DNA of 64,000 bases. Source: Tubulanus polymorphus. Lineage: Eukaryota > Nemertea > Palaeonemertea > Tubulaniformes > Tubulanidae. The notes beneath the pieces were generated by a model. It searched no databases and was not told the origin of the DNA. It saw only the letters and a list, made by a program, of their open reading frames with translations. The stretch is taken from contig NC_134025.1 of NCBI RefSeq assembly GCF_964204645.1, positions 20,676,001-20,740,000 of the forward strand, given 5' to 3'. The position numbers were made by a program, and so were the translations under genes. Positions 22,701-35,837 of this stretch are shown one piece after another (within the stretch, counting starts at the first letter, position 1; every line of letters starts with the position of its first letter).

Positions 22701-25700
22701 ACACCAGTCTTATAATCATATAAAAAGTGACCATGGTGTCCCTGGACCCCTAGTTACACGAAAAATCCCCGAATACACAAACCTCCATGTCACATTTCAC
22801 CTATATGTATAATTACTACATTATCCATTTTTCCACCTGGCGCCAATATTTTCTTCGTAAGTATTTTTCTTGTTTAGCTTTGTTGTCAACAGCTCTGGAT
22901 CTATACCCAACCAAACTTGAACTGAAGCTTGAAACAATGAATCTTTGGATTATTTCTTTCTAACTAGGCCGCAAGAAAAAACTCTTTATTCTTAGGATTA
23001 TCCGTTTGCACAATTTGCTTCGAGACGCATTTTCTCATTTTTTACGCCCTTATGCCAACATGAATCAAACAACATTTAAGTCTTCATTCACTGAAACTAT
23101 GGTGCTGAATTGCCACGATCGTGTTAGCTAATATACTGCTGTGCTCCTTTCCCCTCCCGTCGACTTAAAATATCTACGTGACCGGGATAGTAATGGTAAT
23201 GGGGTGTATACTTTCCTTGGTCGATGGAATGCAATGATTTCAAGACGTTTTGAGACGCAATTGCTTCTACGACATATCGGTATAGCCTACGCATATGCAA
23301 TAGTTAGCAAGGACCCCGTCAAGAATTATGTTTATTTACTTATTCTTGTCAGTTGTTATTGACATAAAGGGTTAATTAATTATATTTGAAGTTAAGCCTT
23401 GCTAACTGTGTTGAGTCATGTGACGTATTCAGTATCAAACTTGTGTAGAATGCAAATTTCTGTAATAACACTCGACGTGTTAGTCCTCTCTCTAGTATAA
23501 AATCATGACAAGGACGATCTATTAGCGTTAGAATCTAATTGCAGAACAGTAGTTGCTATGTTTGCCTTGCTTGTGTTTAAACTTTACTTTTTTCGATCAA
23601 ACGTTGGAGATTTGCAAGGCTAAAATGGACACAAGACATCACGTTCGCTTCGACTCCGTTGTAATTAAACGTAATGACCTAAATCATGTTTGGTGAAGAT
23701 TGGAAGAGGATATGTCGTTACCTCGCTAGCTATGTAAATCAAAAGAATTGATTTCACCGATCGACGACCTGAAAAAACCGGGGTTTGCGCGGTTGTTTTC
23801 CGCGTCGATTTCTGGTGAATTTTCTTTTCATCCTGATTCTTCATTTTGCAATACTGCGCGCAACGCCTTGTTCAGTGACGTATACCGCTTTTTAATCTAG
23901 ATTTTCAATCGATTCTCGACACCTCTCGGTTATCATCCTCCGGTCCCATTTGCATGCAAAATGCGTGGCGTATATTTCCCATCAGAGTAAAGTGCGTTTC
24001 CTGATTTTGCTACTAAGTAAAATTAGTTTTGGAATAATGCGCAAAATTTCTAATCCCTAGATAACGCGTATTAAGAGTATAATTATTAAATCTCATTTTG
24101 TTCGTATTGCCGGGGGCTGCCTAACCGACCCCTAAGAGACCGGGGATGCTACAGCAAATATTTTGCTTCAATCATCTGTGCGTCTTTGACGAATCAATCG
24201 AATATTTTGGAATTTAATGGAACGCATATTTCTGCAAAGTGTATCGTAACGACGGTGGTCATTGATGTATCATTTTGTCATGAATACCACAATCATGCGA
24301 TACAAGCATAGCTATTATGAGCGGTCAAATCTTCTGCGCCAAAGAATCCATTTTTCTCTGTGAGCGGACGCGTAAGCCATATACAAAAAACCCCAATGCT
24401 TACCCGTTAATCATCAATCATCTGAGAAACACGGTACACTTCATGATTCGCCGCCGAATGTTGTTTGTCCGAGTGGAATAATATTTCTCTTCGGCGTACC
24501 GGCAAGAAAAACTTATCCATACGTGTTAATCTTCATCCATTGCTTAGACGCAGTAGGTTCATGGGCTTCGGAATTTTTGTTACCATAAACACTACCAATA
24601 TGCGAGCCTAAATCACAAAAAGGTTACGAATTAAGACGATAACTTATTGCGTGCCGAACAAAACGAATTGCGGGATGGATCGTGCCTGGATCATGTTTAA
24701 GATTATAAAGTAGTCTTGTAAAGAACCGTTAGGCATCAATCTACTTCTGTGCTTATTATATCGATTTCAATTATGCATTCGATAGGGTTGATCGTTCTAT
24801 CTCTTGTATCAACTTGAAACCATGGGTGGAGAAAGAAATTTCAAAAATATCACGGCCATTTAGAAGAGTCACTAAAACGGAGCAAAATTCGAAAAAATAG
24901 GACGCATCCGTATGCAGATTATGTCTGCAGATTACTCGACCATCAATTATCATATTCCCTTATATGCGTAACGTTACGTACGTATTACATATCCACTTGG
25001 CATACCGAGGGCGTGCGAACATGTCTTATTACTACAAACCGTTGACTGTCCCATTTTCACCGAGACATCGGAGACATACGATTAAAATTCTTATACTCAG
25101 TATAGTTTTAACCTGTCAGGTAAGAGAAAACTTACTTATTGGTGAACGAGAAATGTAACATGGCATTACAGTAAAATGTCATCGAGCCACGAAAAGACGT
25201 TTATAATTTACCGATGAGCCGAAGAAGAAATTCTCGGAATGTAATCCGTATTACTTATCCGCTTCTTGGAAACGGCATTTTCAACTGGATCTTATACATC
25301 CAGTGCTCGTGGCTTACTAAGAGGAATTTCTTGGATCTCGTTAGCTTTAGCAGCAACGGAAATTATATTTGTCATTTTCGAAAACCCGTAGTCTGCAGTG
25401 TGTCGATGTCGAGAAAAATCGCTATGGGATTTAGGCTCAGTTTTATTACTTTCATCATCCGACTCAGACCATTAAAGTTATGCCATCTGAACCAAAGCCG
25501 CACTTGTAAGCTAACTCAATTGATGTGACATGTCTGAAGTAGATATGACGGTTGTTTATTCATAATATGAACTTGGAATATGCGATCAGCTACCACGTGG
25601 CCATCGGACGTCTCTAACGCATTATCCTCGCGTACTTATCCTCGCATTACCATATCTCGTATGGGTTTATCGTGTTGTGAAATCATTTATGATGCACTAC

Positions 25701-28700
25701 CGATGTAGTGTGATTTGATGCAGTAAAAACCGTTACAACAATGTATATACATTAGTACTTAGAATGCGTTATTTAAGGGCTTCTGTGTGAGTTGAGGTGC
25801 ACTACGTCATCCAATATCGGCATTTCAAATTAGAAATAACAATATTGTGAATTAAGGCGTCTATTTTGTAATTGAATGTATTTCATAACTCTTTATTTTT
25901 GATAATATCTCAAAGATTATTTTTGAGAGGATATGCACTACGTCATCAATATATCGGGGCTTGACTGGTTGCCGGTCAATTTTATTCAATTACATATATA
26001 TTTAAATCCAAAATAACTTTATTGAACTTCAATCTACATCATTTTATTTACTGTCGACAATATCAAGCAATATAATCGTTTTCAAGGCGTCAATAAACTT
26101 CCAAATTAGTTTTCTTGATTTAAGTTGCTCAGGGACAGAGCCAGGAATATGACCTAGGGGTTCACCAGTACCAAAAAAGCGGGTACTAGCCGGTTGGCTT
26201 TTGAAAGGCATGGCCCAACTCAGCTACCTTCCACGCTAGAGTGGTCTATTTGCATTTAGCTTTAGCGGGCAAGCGCACAAACTCGATGTTGGACCGAATA
26301 AGATGATCATTTAGCGTCTTAAAGGCCGGAAACGGCCAGGTAAAATGCTTATCATCCCCTAGCGCTTTATGAGTTCCTAGTTTCTCATCAGTTCTGAAAC
26401 CACGCGCGTCACATACAATGTGTCTAATAAAAGTTCGAATAAAATGCAAACGCCCCCTTCAAGAAATTACTGCTCGTCTTTTGTTATAAAAATCAAAATC
26501 CATGCTTTTATACCTAGAAATCGAAGAAGTTCATCGGCGTGTCCGTAATCCTACAAATATCATGATGAGTAAATTGCAGCATCTGATTTGGCGGTTAAAG
26601 GCACAATTTTTTTGGATGATATGGACATACGACTAAAACCTGACTAGCAAATGTAACTACGACTAAGCCGTCGACTGATGGACCGCTACTGCTATTGACC
26701 TCGGAGTTTGATTTACACGCGAGCTGCCAATAGGAAATAACGTATCGCAACATTCTTTATCGGTGATAATAAAAAGCGAATATAAATCATCGGGGACCTG
26801 TGCGTGGATTATGTTTGCGACTGAAATGTAATGGAAACATCTTTCTGATCGACGCCAGCCATCGATGCAAGGCAAATCCGCCGAGTAGAAGAAGCTGCTC
26901 TTCTGCAAGAATAATTTTTATTTATTGAGTGACTTTCATCCCGGGGTTGTTCCGGTCGTATTACTTGATCTGAACTGTCATCAGCCGAACGCCGTCAAGT
27001 CTTTTGGGGCGATTACTGCCTGATGTACGTAATATCTCTATGGATATATATGATTAAAAGAGTGTGGGTTGTACAAGTACGAGCAGTCACGCGCAGACGT
27101 ACTTCGGCGATCCCTTGTTATGTATTTAATTATTACATTCTCTCAATACTACCGCTAACTGAGGCACTGAAATGAATACATTCCCATGATTATGACGCAA
27201 AACATAAACGCCATAGTTTGGGCATATCGTCTGACGCTTAAGCTGTTCGACGAAGAGTGTCTGATAAGTGCAAGAAGATGTTTTACTAAAATCATATCTT
27301 GCAGGCTCGGATCGGTGCTCGGTTCATCTACACAAGACATAACGTAAAAATCTGAGGGCATAATGATAATTACAATAATAATTTGCATTAAGATCAGTCT
27401 CAAAGATATTTACACTGATAATAAAACTGACACGATGATTACCTATAAAATTAGTTCAAAGGTTGATAATGTTTTTAGGCAAACTATTCCAGGTGAGAGC
27501 AGAGACAGAAAATGATCATCGTTTGACTGCCACGTGTACAGAAATATTACCTTTCAATTGGATTAATTGTTGTTTATTAATTTTGGACGCCATTCGAACA
27601 GAGCTTGCTACAAATCAGCAACTTTTCCGCATTTTGCCCATTAAATCATTGACGAGGAATAGAGAATTAACCGATGCAATGGTTTGGTTGTACATGTGAA
27701 ATCCTTTTGCCACGATGGTAGTGATACAAGGGATGCAAAATCATTCGATTTCAGAGACAAAACATGCGAACAGACTATGCAGTGACGGTATCGTTCAGAA
27801 GGTTTCACATGAATCCAAAATCAGGCAGCTAACATGTACACGCAAGACGATATAATTAATTCTGTGATAGCCTTATGCATCCGCTCATGATCCTAAATTT
27901 CTCGTTTCTCACATTTAACTTTGAGCGAGCATACTCTTGTATACACATGGAAATTAGGACCCTTCTCATTAATTGTTCTATCAGATCACAGTCTTAGCTA
28001 AAATGTCTAATGCAGTTGGCAACATTTGCCGACGCACTTTCGGCACACGACGCATAAATCGCCTATAATCGCTACTAATTCAATGATAAGGGTGATACAG
28101 AAGACTGACTGTGGCGTAATTGGGTTTCAGAGAGCGAAGGCTTACATCGTTTTAATCGCGAACACGGTACCCTTGATATCGAATGATGACGATTTGGCAA
28201 CTCCGCGAGGGGGCTTGATGAAGATCGATCGTTGGGATATCGCTCGTGGTTCTAATGAAATTGTAATCCTTACTAAATCCCGATGGAAAATCTGGTCATT
28301 ATCGTTAACTAAAGCGCCCATAGCGCGTAATAGGTACGGAACACGAAATGCAAAACAGTAGACATTGTTTAGCGAAACGTCGTTTCGTGAAAGGAACTTG
28401 TTGGCTTCGATCGCGAGGTCGGAGTAGCTTAAACAAGAAAAACCTACGACTATGCAATAGCCAATCAGTATAAACGAGTGAATAAACCATTTCACAGTTG
28501 CTAGCCGCCAGAGTACTTATAGAGTACATTTGTCCCGTATTGTTGGGTCATTTTTTTCTCTTTTTAAAAACTATCTGTGATGCGTGTTTTATCATTATTT
28601 CATCTGTCCCTGGATGGATTTTGATAGTTTTAGTAACATTCAAACCGCGTGAATCTCATGGTTTCAGTTATGTAAAAATCATTTCTCAAATTTGCAACAG

Positions 28701-31500
28701 GAGAGCGTAATAGAATCGGTGGACAGTTTTTGCCGCGCGTATAAAAATCTAGAGTACTGAACTGTGAAGTTCATTATTTTCAGAAAGAATTTTCTAAAAA
28801 AATCCAAACATTTCAGAAACTGTGCGCATAAACGCCCCCTTTCAGGTGAACTTTACAATTTTAAGATATCTTGCCTAGTTTTTATCCTATGTCTCTTTAA
28901 CTGCAGCGCCCGTATTGTCATTCCTAGTTTCGGCGCTGTTTTCTATACGTGTATTTCAGTATATGGGTGTAATTTCTTTCATTTTTACTACACTTTTGTC
29001 TCCACGGTTTGTTTGTTTTTTTTTGTCATGAAATGATGTAATCACTTATCTTTGCTTTAGTGGCGCTTCTCTAAATGCTTTAGGTTTGTTTAGATGGGTT
29101 TGTACAATAGCAAAAAATAAGCATCGAAGCGCCTACGACTTTTCTTTTCGATATATTTCTTCCTCTGTATTTACTGTGCTTAAGGTGAAGACGTAGGCCT
29201 ACGGTAAAACCTGTCCTAGATCAAAGACTGCTTAGATCATGATGCCTGCGATTTTCAATTGTCTCGAGTTCTCCATACTGTGTTTCCAGTTATAGTTTTT
29301 ATCTATGAAATTTACCTCATCGGTTGTACCTGCACATGTACCTGCGCACCCGGTCCAGTGTGGCAGGTTTTCGTGCTCTGGCTGAGTCTAACATACTCGA
29401 ATCCCCACCGAAGCAGTATGGCGATCATGGCATTACTGGTTTGAAGCGAGATCATGAAACAGACGGCGAGACGTGTGTGATGAAAATCATTATCATCCGC
29501 CGATCCATCGCAGACGATTAGTATTCTGTACGGGCGTGCGCAATTGCTTCTCAGAGTTGCCACCCGTTTTAATCAGCAGTTTGCGTCCGATAATGGCACA
29601 TTCCATAACAGTGAGCGGATGTTGCTTTATTGTCAATAAACCTCTGATCAAAACCCACTAATTAAAAAATCCACATACCGATGATTATTAGTGATCACCT
29701 GCAGAGATAGATGCCCGCATTCTCCACCTTTAGTAGCCGAAGTTCCGATCATTCTGGCTTGGGATCAACAACTGCGATTCTTTTTTTCCGACGCGAACGC
29801 TACAAGAATCCCTGATCTTTCGGAAGCTTGATCTCATAAGTTCAACATGGCCTAAAAAGGAAGTCGTCTTGCTTCCAGGATGTAAACATTTGAACCGTAT
29901 TACATAGTATCTGTAGTCAGGACCCTGAAATAGCTTTACTCCGTTGATTCAGTACACTTATACCCGCAAGTGTCTATAGAGTTCAACCCGAAATTAGCTA
30001 CTCAAGACTAGCGACACGACTATAATTGAAACCAAAATTCTAGGGACTAGGACTAGGGAGTGACTAGTTTAAGCTCAAACAAATTGAAATCAAAATGAGC
30101 TTAGACTATCGTCTGATTTTGTCGTAAATGTGTATTTATTTTGTAGGTTTGGGGATTTACTGTTACAGTTGTAAAAATGAGACGACGAACGCTAGATGTA
30201 GCCGAAGCGAAGACGTCATCGACTGCGACTACTCAAAGGGCCGTGCCAAAAATGTTTGCATCACCATGTTCACATTTGACAGTAAGTTGATTCCTTACTG
30301 GATAGGAAGGGGTGTCTCAATAACTGAGTAGTAAGATTTTTAGGCCAACCGTAGGCTGGGCCTATTACTATACAAATGGAGCGAATTCAAATGACATGGT
30401 TTCCAGTACAAAGGGTCTTTGACTGTGCAGCTGCGCATATATCCATACAAATCATTCATTAAAGCATTATCCATTCACCACCAAACCCTATGAAGCTGAA
30501 TTTTTAAAAAGGGGCTCGCTAAAATTTATATGAGCTTTTTCGTGAAAATCTGAACGCAAAGATATCTGTTTTAAAAAGCCAATCAGAAAGCAAAGACTCC
30601 TCAATGATTGGCTTAGCCGTAGAGATCAGCAGGTGTTCACCCGCGGCATCGTCTACTGTTTTACCTCCGGGTTTTATTGTAAGATTTAGAATTGTATTTC
30701 AAGATCGATTTCTGGGAAATCTTCAGTTGATTTGGTTTTTTGGGAGGAATATTTTATTTGCACTACAGAAAATATCATTGACAATTGTGCAAAGTCCAGG
30801 AAAAATAGCTTTTTCTCGAATCGGATGGATGACCTTGATATGCTAATTAGCCATGTGCTCAAACTGAAAATTCAATGAAATATTATTCTGCAAAAAACAT
30901 CAAATCAAATTCAATTTTGCTTTATTGAACAAATAAAACATCAAATCCAATTCGATTGTGTTTTATTGAGCAATTTCAGAAAATTCAATTCTATTCCGCA
31001 TTCAAATCAATAAGACCTAGGGAAAAGATTTATCGGAAGTATTTGTTCCTGCCAGCTCCAGTCGCTACCTGTGCTACTTATGAAAACACAATCGTATTGT
31101 GTAAATTATAGGTATTGACTCTTGAGCTGGGAGTGTATTTTGATAAATTTAACCCATAGAATGCATCATTTGCCGTTTTATGAAAAGCTGACAGGCTGTC
31201 CATAGTGCCCCTTGTGGCTCTTGTATATTGCCATATCTGGTAAGTGCGTGTTGTATGTGTATCGTTGCAGAGAACGGTAAAAAACTCATAAACAAGGAAT
31301 GCGGTTCGGGCCCTTGCAGTTTGAGCAATAAACAGAACAGCGCGCTGGGTTTATGGTGTCCGGTCGGTTCGTCGTGTCCAAGGTGTTGTAACGAGGACAG
31401 GTGCAACATTAGTGTCGGAAACCGTCTGATGGCTGGCTCCGTGAGCGTATTCGCTGGCGTAATTCTCAACTGTTTACGGCGGCATCTAATGGCGTTATAA
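16764..31500 (+). CDS. Ly6/uPAR (three-finger) domain protein, GPI-anchored
   Basis: Three coding exons, 16764-16824, 30147-30281 and 31271-31500, with GT-AG joints in phases 1 and 1, give 141 residues. Residues 1-20 (MRPRMTLFLLLGILSTCFQQ) are a signal peptide. The mature part starts GLGIYCYSCKNETT and shows the LU pattern: paired Cys at the start (26, 29), then 38, 47, 58, 76, 81, 95, 101, 104-105 and the closing CCNEDRCN (104-111). The hydrophobic tail (LMAGSVSVFAGVILN...) after the last Cys-Asn fits a GPI-anchor signal. Twelve cysteines are two more than the common ten. Such proteins sit on the outer membrane and bind receptors, proteases or ion channels; the partner here is unknown. The first intron is 13.3 kb and contains several transposons. 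Another exon inside it cannot be excluded, but the reading frame is complete without one. Confidence 0.85.
17818..17965. mobile_element. Palindromic MITE, GGAGCCCC family
   Basis: The ends TCTACGGAGCCCCGGAG and the inverse of the form CTTAGGGGCTCCGTAGA are followed inward by ACACGGTGAAATA and its inverse. The core has CGTTCGAACGAAA palindromic words. A second terminus of the same family is at 18183-18205. It lies in intron 1 of the Ly6-like gene. Confidence 0.75.
18140..18205. mobile_element. Partial MITE, GGAGCCCC family
   Basis: The right terminus (CACCATGTCACCTCCGGGGC, then TCCGTA) and a piece of core (TTCGAACGAAAATATT) match the 17818-17965 element. The left end is missing. Confidence 0.55.
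20338..20740. mobile_element. Repeat with inverted ends and a CTGATGA...GAAA motif
   Basis: The part 20338-20405 matches the reverse complement of 43540-43615. An inverted pair (CTTGAATAGAAG near 20421 and CTTCTATTCAAG near 20717) brackets about 300 bp of T-rich sequence. Near its right end it carries CTGATGA, a possible GGCT/AGCC stem, then GAAACG. Similar motifs occur in Penelope-like retroelement repeats, but no coding part is present, so the class is uncertain. Confidence 0.45.
25722..26115. repeat. Dispersed 400-bp repeat (copy 1)
   Basis: Aligns along its length to 47121-47545. Shared blocks include GTAAAAACCGTTACAA, GAGGTGCAC, TGCACTACGTCAT and GACTGGTTGCCGGTCA. It is noncoding, and the class of element is unknown. 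Confidence 0.7.
28490..29010. mobile_element. Solo arm of the long foldback element family
   Basis: Matches the left arm of the 6302-8056 element over about 500 bp, starting ACAGTTGCTAGCCGCC and ending near TTTTGTCTCCACGG. No opposing arm was found nearby. It lies in intron 1 of the Ly6-like gene. Confidence 0.75.
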
Positions 31501-32456
31501 ATCATGGACGAACGGTATGCTTAGCGCAGGAAGGTCTATCCATTTCTACTCGTCTAGGCTCGGCTGTCGAACTTGAAAATCATTTCTTACGCCGTGAACT
31601 TATTATCGATGAAAACGTGTTCCAGTTTTAGTGTAAAAAATGATTAATATTCTACGTGTTTGTATGTGCGTAAAATGTATGTATTTTTAATATCATGGTT
31701 GAATATCTGCATAAATACATCTATGAAACTTGTCATCTAAATGTTATTTAACTATTTTTTGTACGATCGGTGTGATACCTATACACCACGGTAATCATCT
31801 ATATATGTGTGTAACTTGTGAATTATCTTACATGATGTACCGGCATATATATTAAACTAATCAACATATATATGTAAAATTGGCGATTCATTGAAAGTAA
31901 TGAATCAATCTTGTTTTCGTGAAGATTAATATATTGCATATGCATCTTATTGCTTTCATCTCATTGAAATAGTCAATCGATATACAATGAATGTATATTC
32001 TATCTATATTTCAAGGTGGTATTAAATGTCGATTTGAGGAATGTCATAATTTTGCGTGTTAGTATTCGATTGCTGTCCACGTGGAAAAAAATAACGAGTA
32101 GGCCTAGAGGTTTTGAAATTCTTTTCTTTCATTTCGATAATCTTTAATAAGTATACACTATTTACAATGTAACAAGACCAGCTTTAGATGACGAATATAT
32201 GTAATATCGTTTACATGAATTCTATAGTGTACAAAAAGTTTAAATTCCGATAACTGTGTGGCAGGACGGTGTGACAGTCGTTTCTACGGCTCGTTTTAGT
32301 GAACGGCCATCATCGGTTATAACGATAAAATCATTTAAAAACACCTTCAGGTAGTTGAAATTAAGATATAGAAATCCGAAATACTTTCAATAGATTTTCC
32401 CTCGTGAAAAATGTTTTCGATAAGTACCCCTTGGAACAATACAAAAATACTCGTGT
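31501..32456. other. Space between convergent Ly6-like and transgelin genes
   Basis: It contains the 3' untranslated regions of both genes. An ATTAAA at 31851-31856 is a possible polyadenylation signal for the plus-strand gene. No other feature is seen. Confidence 0.4.
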
Positions 32457-35329
32457 TTAATCTAATATCATACGTTGCTTGCCGAAGCTAACTCCGGACG
32501 CGTTGGCACATTTGTTCGTTCCCATTTGTAGTCCGATAATACTCTCTCCGGCTCGCATCTGCTCTTCGGAGAAATTACGTTTATTCTCCTCGCACTTCTT
32601 CGGCCACATCTTCGGAACATCCGGCCCGGTATAATCCTCTTTGCTTTGAGCCTGGAAAAAAGAGGATAGCGGCGGCTTGTCAGAAAATCCCTGAGTCCAC
32701 AAAAGATAGACAAATCGGACAAATTATGGCCTCCTAGGAAGTAAGTCTTACATACAGCTCTTAAAACCCAGGGCCGTCTTGCATACTCGCGACTTACATA
32801 TAAATTTAGTCTTGAGTCATTTAAGACTTGTCTTAAGTTTTTAGTTTGAGGACAAATATGGTCTTAAATCTAAGCGGACAAGTTGCACAGCTATGGCTTA
32901 GACTAAACCTATTGTTATAAGTTTAATTGGGTCATAAAATCTGAAATCTTGACGCTGTTTTTCTTCAAAGTGACGAACCATTTTGACCAAAAATTTATAT
33001 TGGAATTAGACGAAAAATCAATGACAGATTTTAAAATATTTTGCCCAACACGAAAATTCTGAAGTTCAACTTCGGGGATCGGGATGTTCTTGCACCATGT
33101 ACGCATACTTTTCCAGATATGATACGTTACGCCGTTGTAGTTGAGACATTACCTCCATTCCTAAAGCTCGAATGCATATCAAAACTTGGACAAGATTCGT
33201 TCTCTCGTAGAGAGCGTCGGTTTGAAAGAGGTAGGCATTAGGAACACCGTAATCTCGACAAGCATTCAGAAACGTAGCCACACGTTCACGTTCTCTAGCC
33301 TGTTGAAATGCGGCGAGCGTCACATTTTGAAACATCTTCGATTCGAAATTCACTTTTCCGGGCATGAGCACGTTGATGAGCCTGAAATGGAAATTTCGTA
33401 AACTAAACAAAAACGAATTTCATGAATATCTGAGGTCGTTATTACGGGAGCATCTCGGGGACGTATTTATGATAGAAAAGTAAACATCCGCTTGAGTTAA
33501 GAAAATAATTCAGGTATTCCTCGACGAGTTTTGTAAATTTTTGTCCCATTTCTGGCGAGTTTTGACGAGACAATGTTTGCCTAAGGTCTACGTAGATGTT
33601 CTTGGATGAAGATATTTCTAATCAGATTTGTTCAATTCAAAAAGAGAAAGAAAAATAGGAACGGAAGAATGTATTTTTTCAAGGTACCGTAAACAACTAA
33701 TGTCTCGAGTCCTGCTCCAAAAGCTATTTTATACATTTTATTACCCAAAGTGAAAATGTAACGGCTGAAAACAATATAAAAAAACCATAATTCCACTTTG
33801 TGGCCTTTACAGGAACATGATATTTGCAGTGGATATCGACAGGTGGAGGACGCAATCTCCACGGCCACGGTAGATCTCGTACCACAGACGTAATTCTAAT
33901 ATGCTCCTGCTAAATGCACTAGGCCAAAAAACATTTCAAATACTTACTTGCATAGAATAGTTCCCTCGTAAACTAAATTATAAAATACATCAGCGTCTAC
34001 CGAATCTGAGTCCGGAATCTCGTCGATATTCGTGACCAGTTTAATCCATTTCAGGCATTTAGCTGCTTCTTCAGGCTCGAAATTACGTTCGAGCTATAAA
34101 TAAAGATCAAGTGGAATTAAGCAATGTTAGAAAAAATGAGGAATTGAAGATGCACCGACTTGAAACCTCCCAGCGCGTATGGCGAAGAATAAATAGATAG
34201 ACAAAATGCACTCAATACGCTTAGATTCTTAGTTTTGATCAGTTCATCCTACTTGCCAAATTCTAGTTTCACTTTGGGAACGCATTGAATAGACACAAAG
34301 TCACCATACGAAACTCCTAAAAATAATTGTTGAATTTGTTTGGTTTTCTTTTCGTCGATTTACGTGATAATCGCAGTGTACACTATAATTTGCAGAGTGT
34401 CTGTCTATTTTTCGTTAATTGAACTCAAATTTGAGACAACTGCCACACGCTATTTCGTTGGATCGTCATTCTGATTTTTGACTATCTATATTGAACTACA
34501 GAAAGTTGAATTAAAGTGATTTAGTTCCGAGTTTAAATGTCGGAATTAATGACCACGGTTGGAAAAATATAACCGTAAAAGTGATTATTTGAAACAACGA
34601 TTATGTCCCCATGACGCCTGCGTAATTACGTGCAAACGAAAACGACGAGTGTTTATTTTAGGGCGTTTGATACATTTCACCGTACATATATGACTATATA
34701 TAGATAGGATATAGATCAGATTAAAGCGTATATATGCCAAAGATGAATTGAACAAACTGCTGATCAACAACATAAGCAACAGCGTGTTCGATAATCAGTT
34801 AACAGCGCTCTAGGTGAATCGTTTTAACCACACCCTATGTTGTCATGGTTATAGCAGCGTAGATTGCGTTCGACGTTATCGTTTCAATTCGCAGCAAAAC
34901 ACACCGCAGAATTTTGGCTCATTGACCATAAAAGTCTAGTTTATGCAATGAAAATGATACGATTAGATATATTTTCTTAGTCGTAATCGTTCATCTTGGA
35001 AATGTACTATATCTTTGGAAATCCTAGGTTATAATTGAGCAGCGGGATGATGCCCAAAAGGATTAGAAGTTTAGAATAAAAGCATATCCTATAATTATCT
35101 GCAAACGATGTAATTTCTAATCAATGAAAATGAATAAGGGGGAATGCGAGCATCAAAATAATCGTTTGTGATTTTATAACTACATTATTTTTTGCATTGT
35201 TTTTCTATGCCCTCTTTCGGTTATAAAATCTCCAATATATTTTCGTTACTTAGCTCTTACCTTTTCCTGTGCTTCTTTCGCGAATCCGGATTTTTCGACG
35301 CGGTAATCAAATGGGGTTTCACTTGCCAT
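32457..35329 (-). CDS. TAGLN-like: Transgelin / muscle protein 20 (calponin family)
   Basis: Four exons on the minus strand, 35329-35261 (ATG), 34093-33948, 33381-33153 and 32651-32457 (TAA), are joined by GT-AG introns with consistent phases and encode 212 residues. Residues about 24-145 form a single calponin-homology domain: LERNFEPEEAAKCLKWIK, then GTILCKLINVLMPGKV, then FLNACRDYGV and LFQTDALYE. The C-terminal exon carries one calponin-like repeat, IIGLQMGTNKCANASGV (about 186-202), near the end, as in transgelins. The expected role is binding and bundling of actin in muscle or other contractile cells. The gene is complete and shows no odd residues beyond Cys196 within the calponin repeat. 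Introns 3 and 1 are about 0.5 and 1.2 kb; intron 3 holds a short MITE. Confidence 0.93.
32769..32905. mobile_element. MITE, CAGGGGCC(A/G)GTT family (diverged)
   Basis: The terminus CCCAGGGCCGTCTTGCATACT and inner GTCTTAAG words resemble the elements at 35621-35765 and 38965-39094. It lies in intron 3 of the transgelin gene. Confidence 0.5.
34094..35260. other. Transgelin intron 1
   Basis: AT-rich intron with no recognised repeat, RNA gene or exon. Confidence 0.5.
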
Positions 35330-35620
35330 GATCGAGCGACGCGTTCGTCTGTCTATCCTGCTCTTGCAACGCGGTTGTTCTGAACAACTGTCAAACATCG
35401 AAGATGATGCATATCGGATGACGTTTGAAACGACTGTGCTTCTTCTATTCCATCCGTCGCTATGTCACCATGTACATACAATACATGTACAAAACTGCTC
35501 TACAGCCATTTCAGTATTTCCTCTTTTATCCATAACACATATAACGTACATACCTAAAGTAATGTCATACATCATAACAGCGATTGAAAACGTTGAGTAT
35601 ATGTTGGAGTACTTTACCAA

Positions 35621-35765
35621 CCAGGGACCAGTTGCACAGTCATGACTTAAGTCCAACAATGGTCTTACATCATAAGACCGGTCTTAAATTGTTAGATTGG
35701 CTATAGAACTAAGTTGGTCTTAGACTAGTCTTAAGTCTAAGCCATGACTATGCAACCAGCCCCTG
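35621..35765. mobile_element. MITE, CAGGGGCC(A/G)GTT family (complete)
   Basis: The left end CCAGGGACCAGTTGCACAGT is inverted at the right as TGCAACCAGCCCCTGG, with CATGACTTA and TAAGTCTAAGCCATG just inside. A second, right-truncated copy starts at once (35762-35838, GGGGCCAGTTTCACAGTC). Confidence 0.75.
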
Positions 35766-35837
35766 GGGCCAGTTTCACAGTCGTGACTTTAGTCCAAAAG
35801 TGTTCTTAAGTCTTAAGTTGTAAGATTGGCTAAAGAA

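Noticed and set aside
24964-25158. ORF with a hydrophobic stretch (TIKILILSIVLTCQ) followed by GTAAGA, as a possible alternative first exon of the Ly6-like gene
   Set aside because: It would end in phase 0, while the next Ly6-like exon needs phase 1, so the join would be out of frame.
28142-28495. Minus-strand ORF with VPYLLRAMGAL, similar to the SLC29 exon text IPLVLRAMGIV
   Set aside because: The likeness covers only a few residues, no flanking conservation or splice sites agree, and the rest of the ORF does not match the family.
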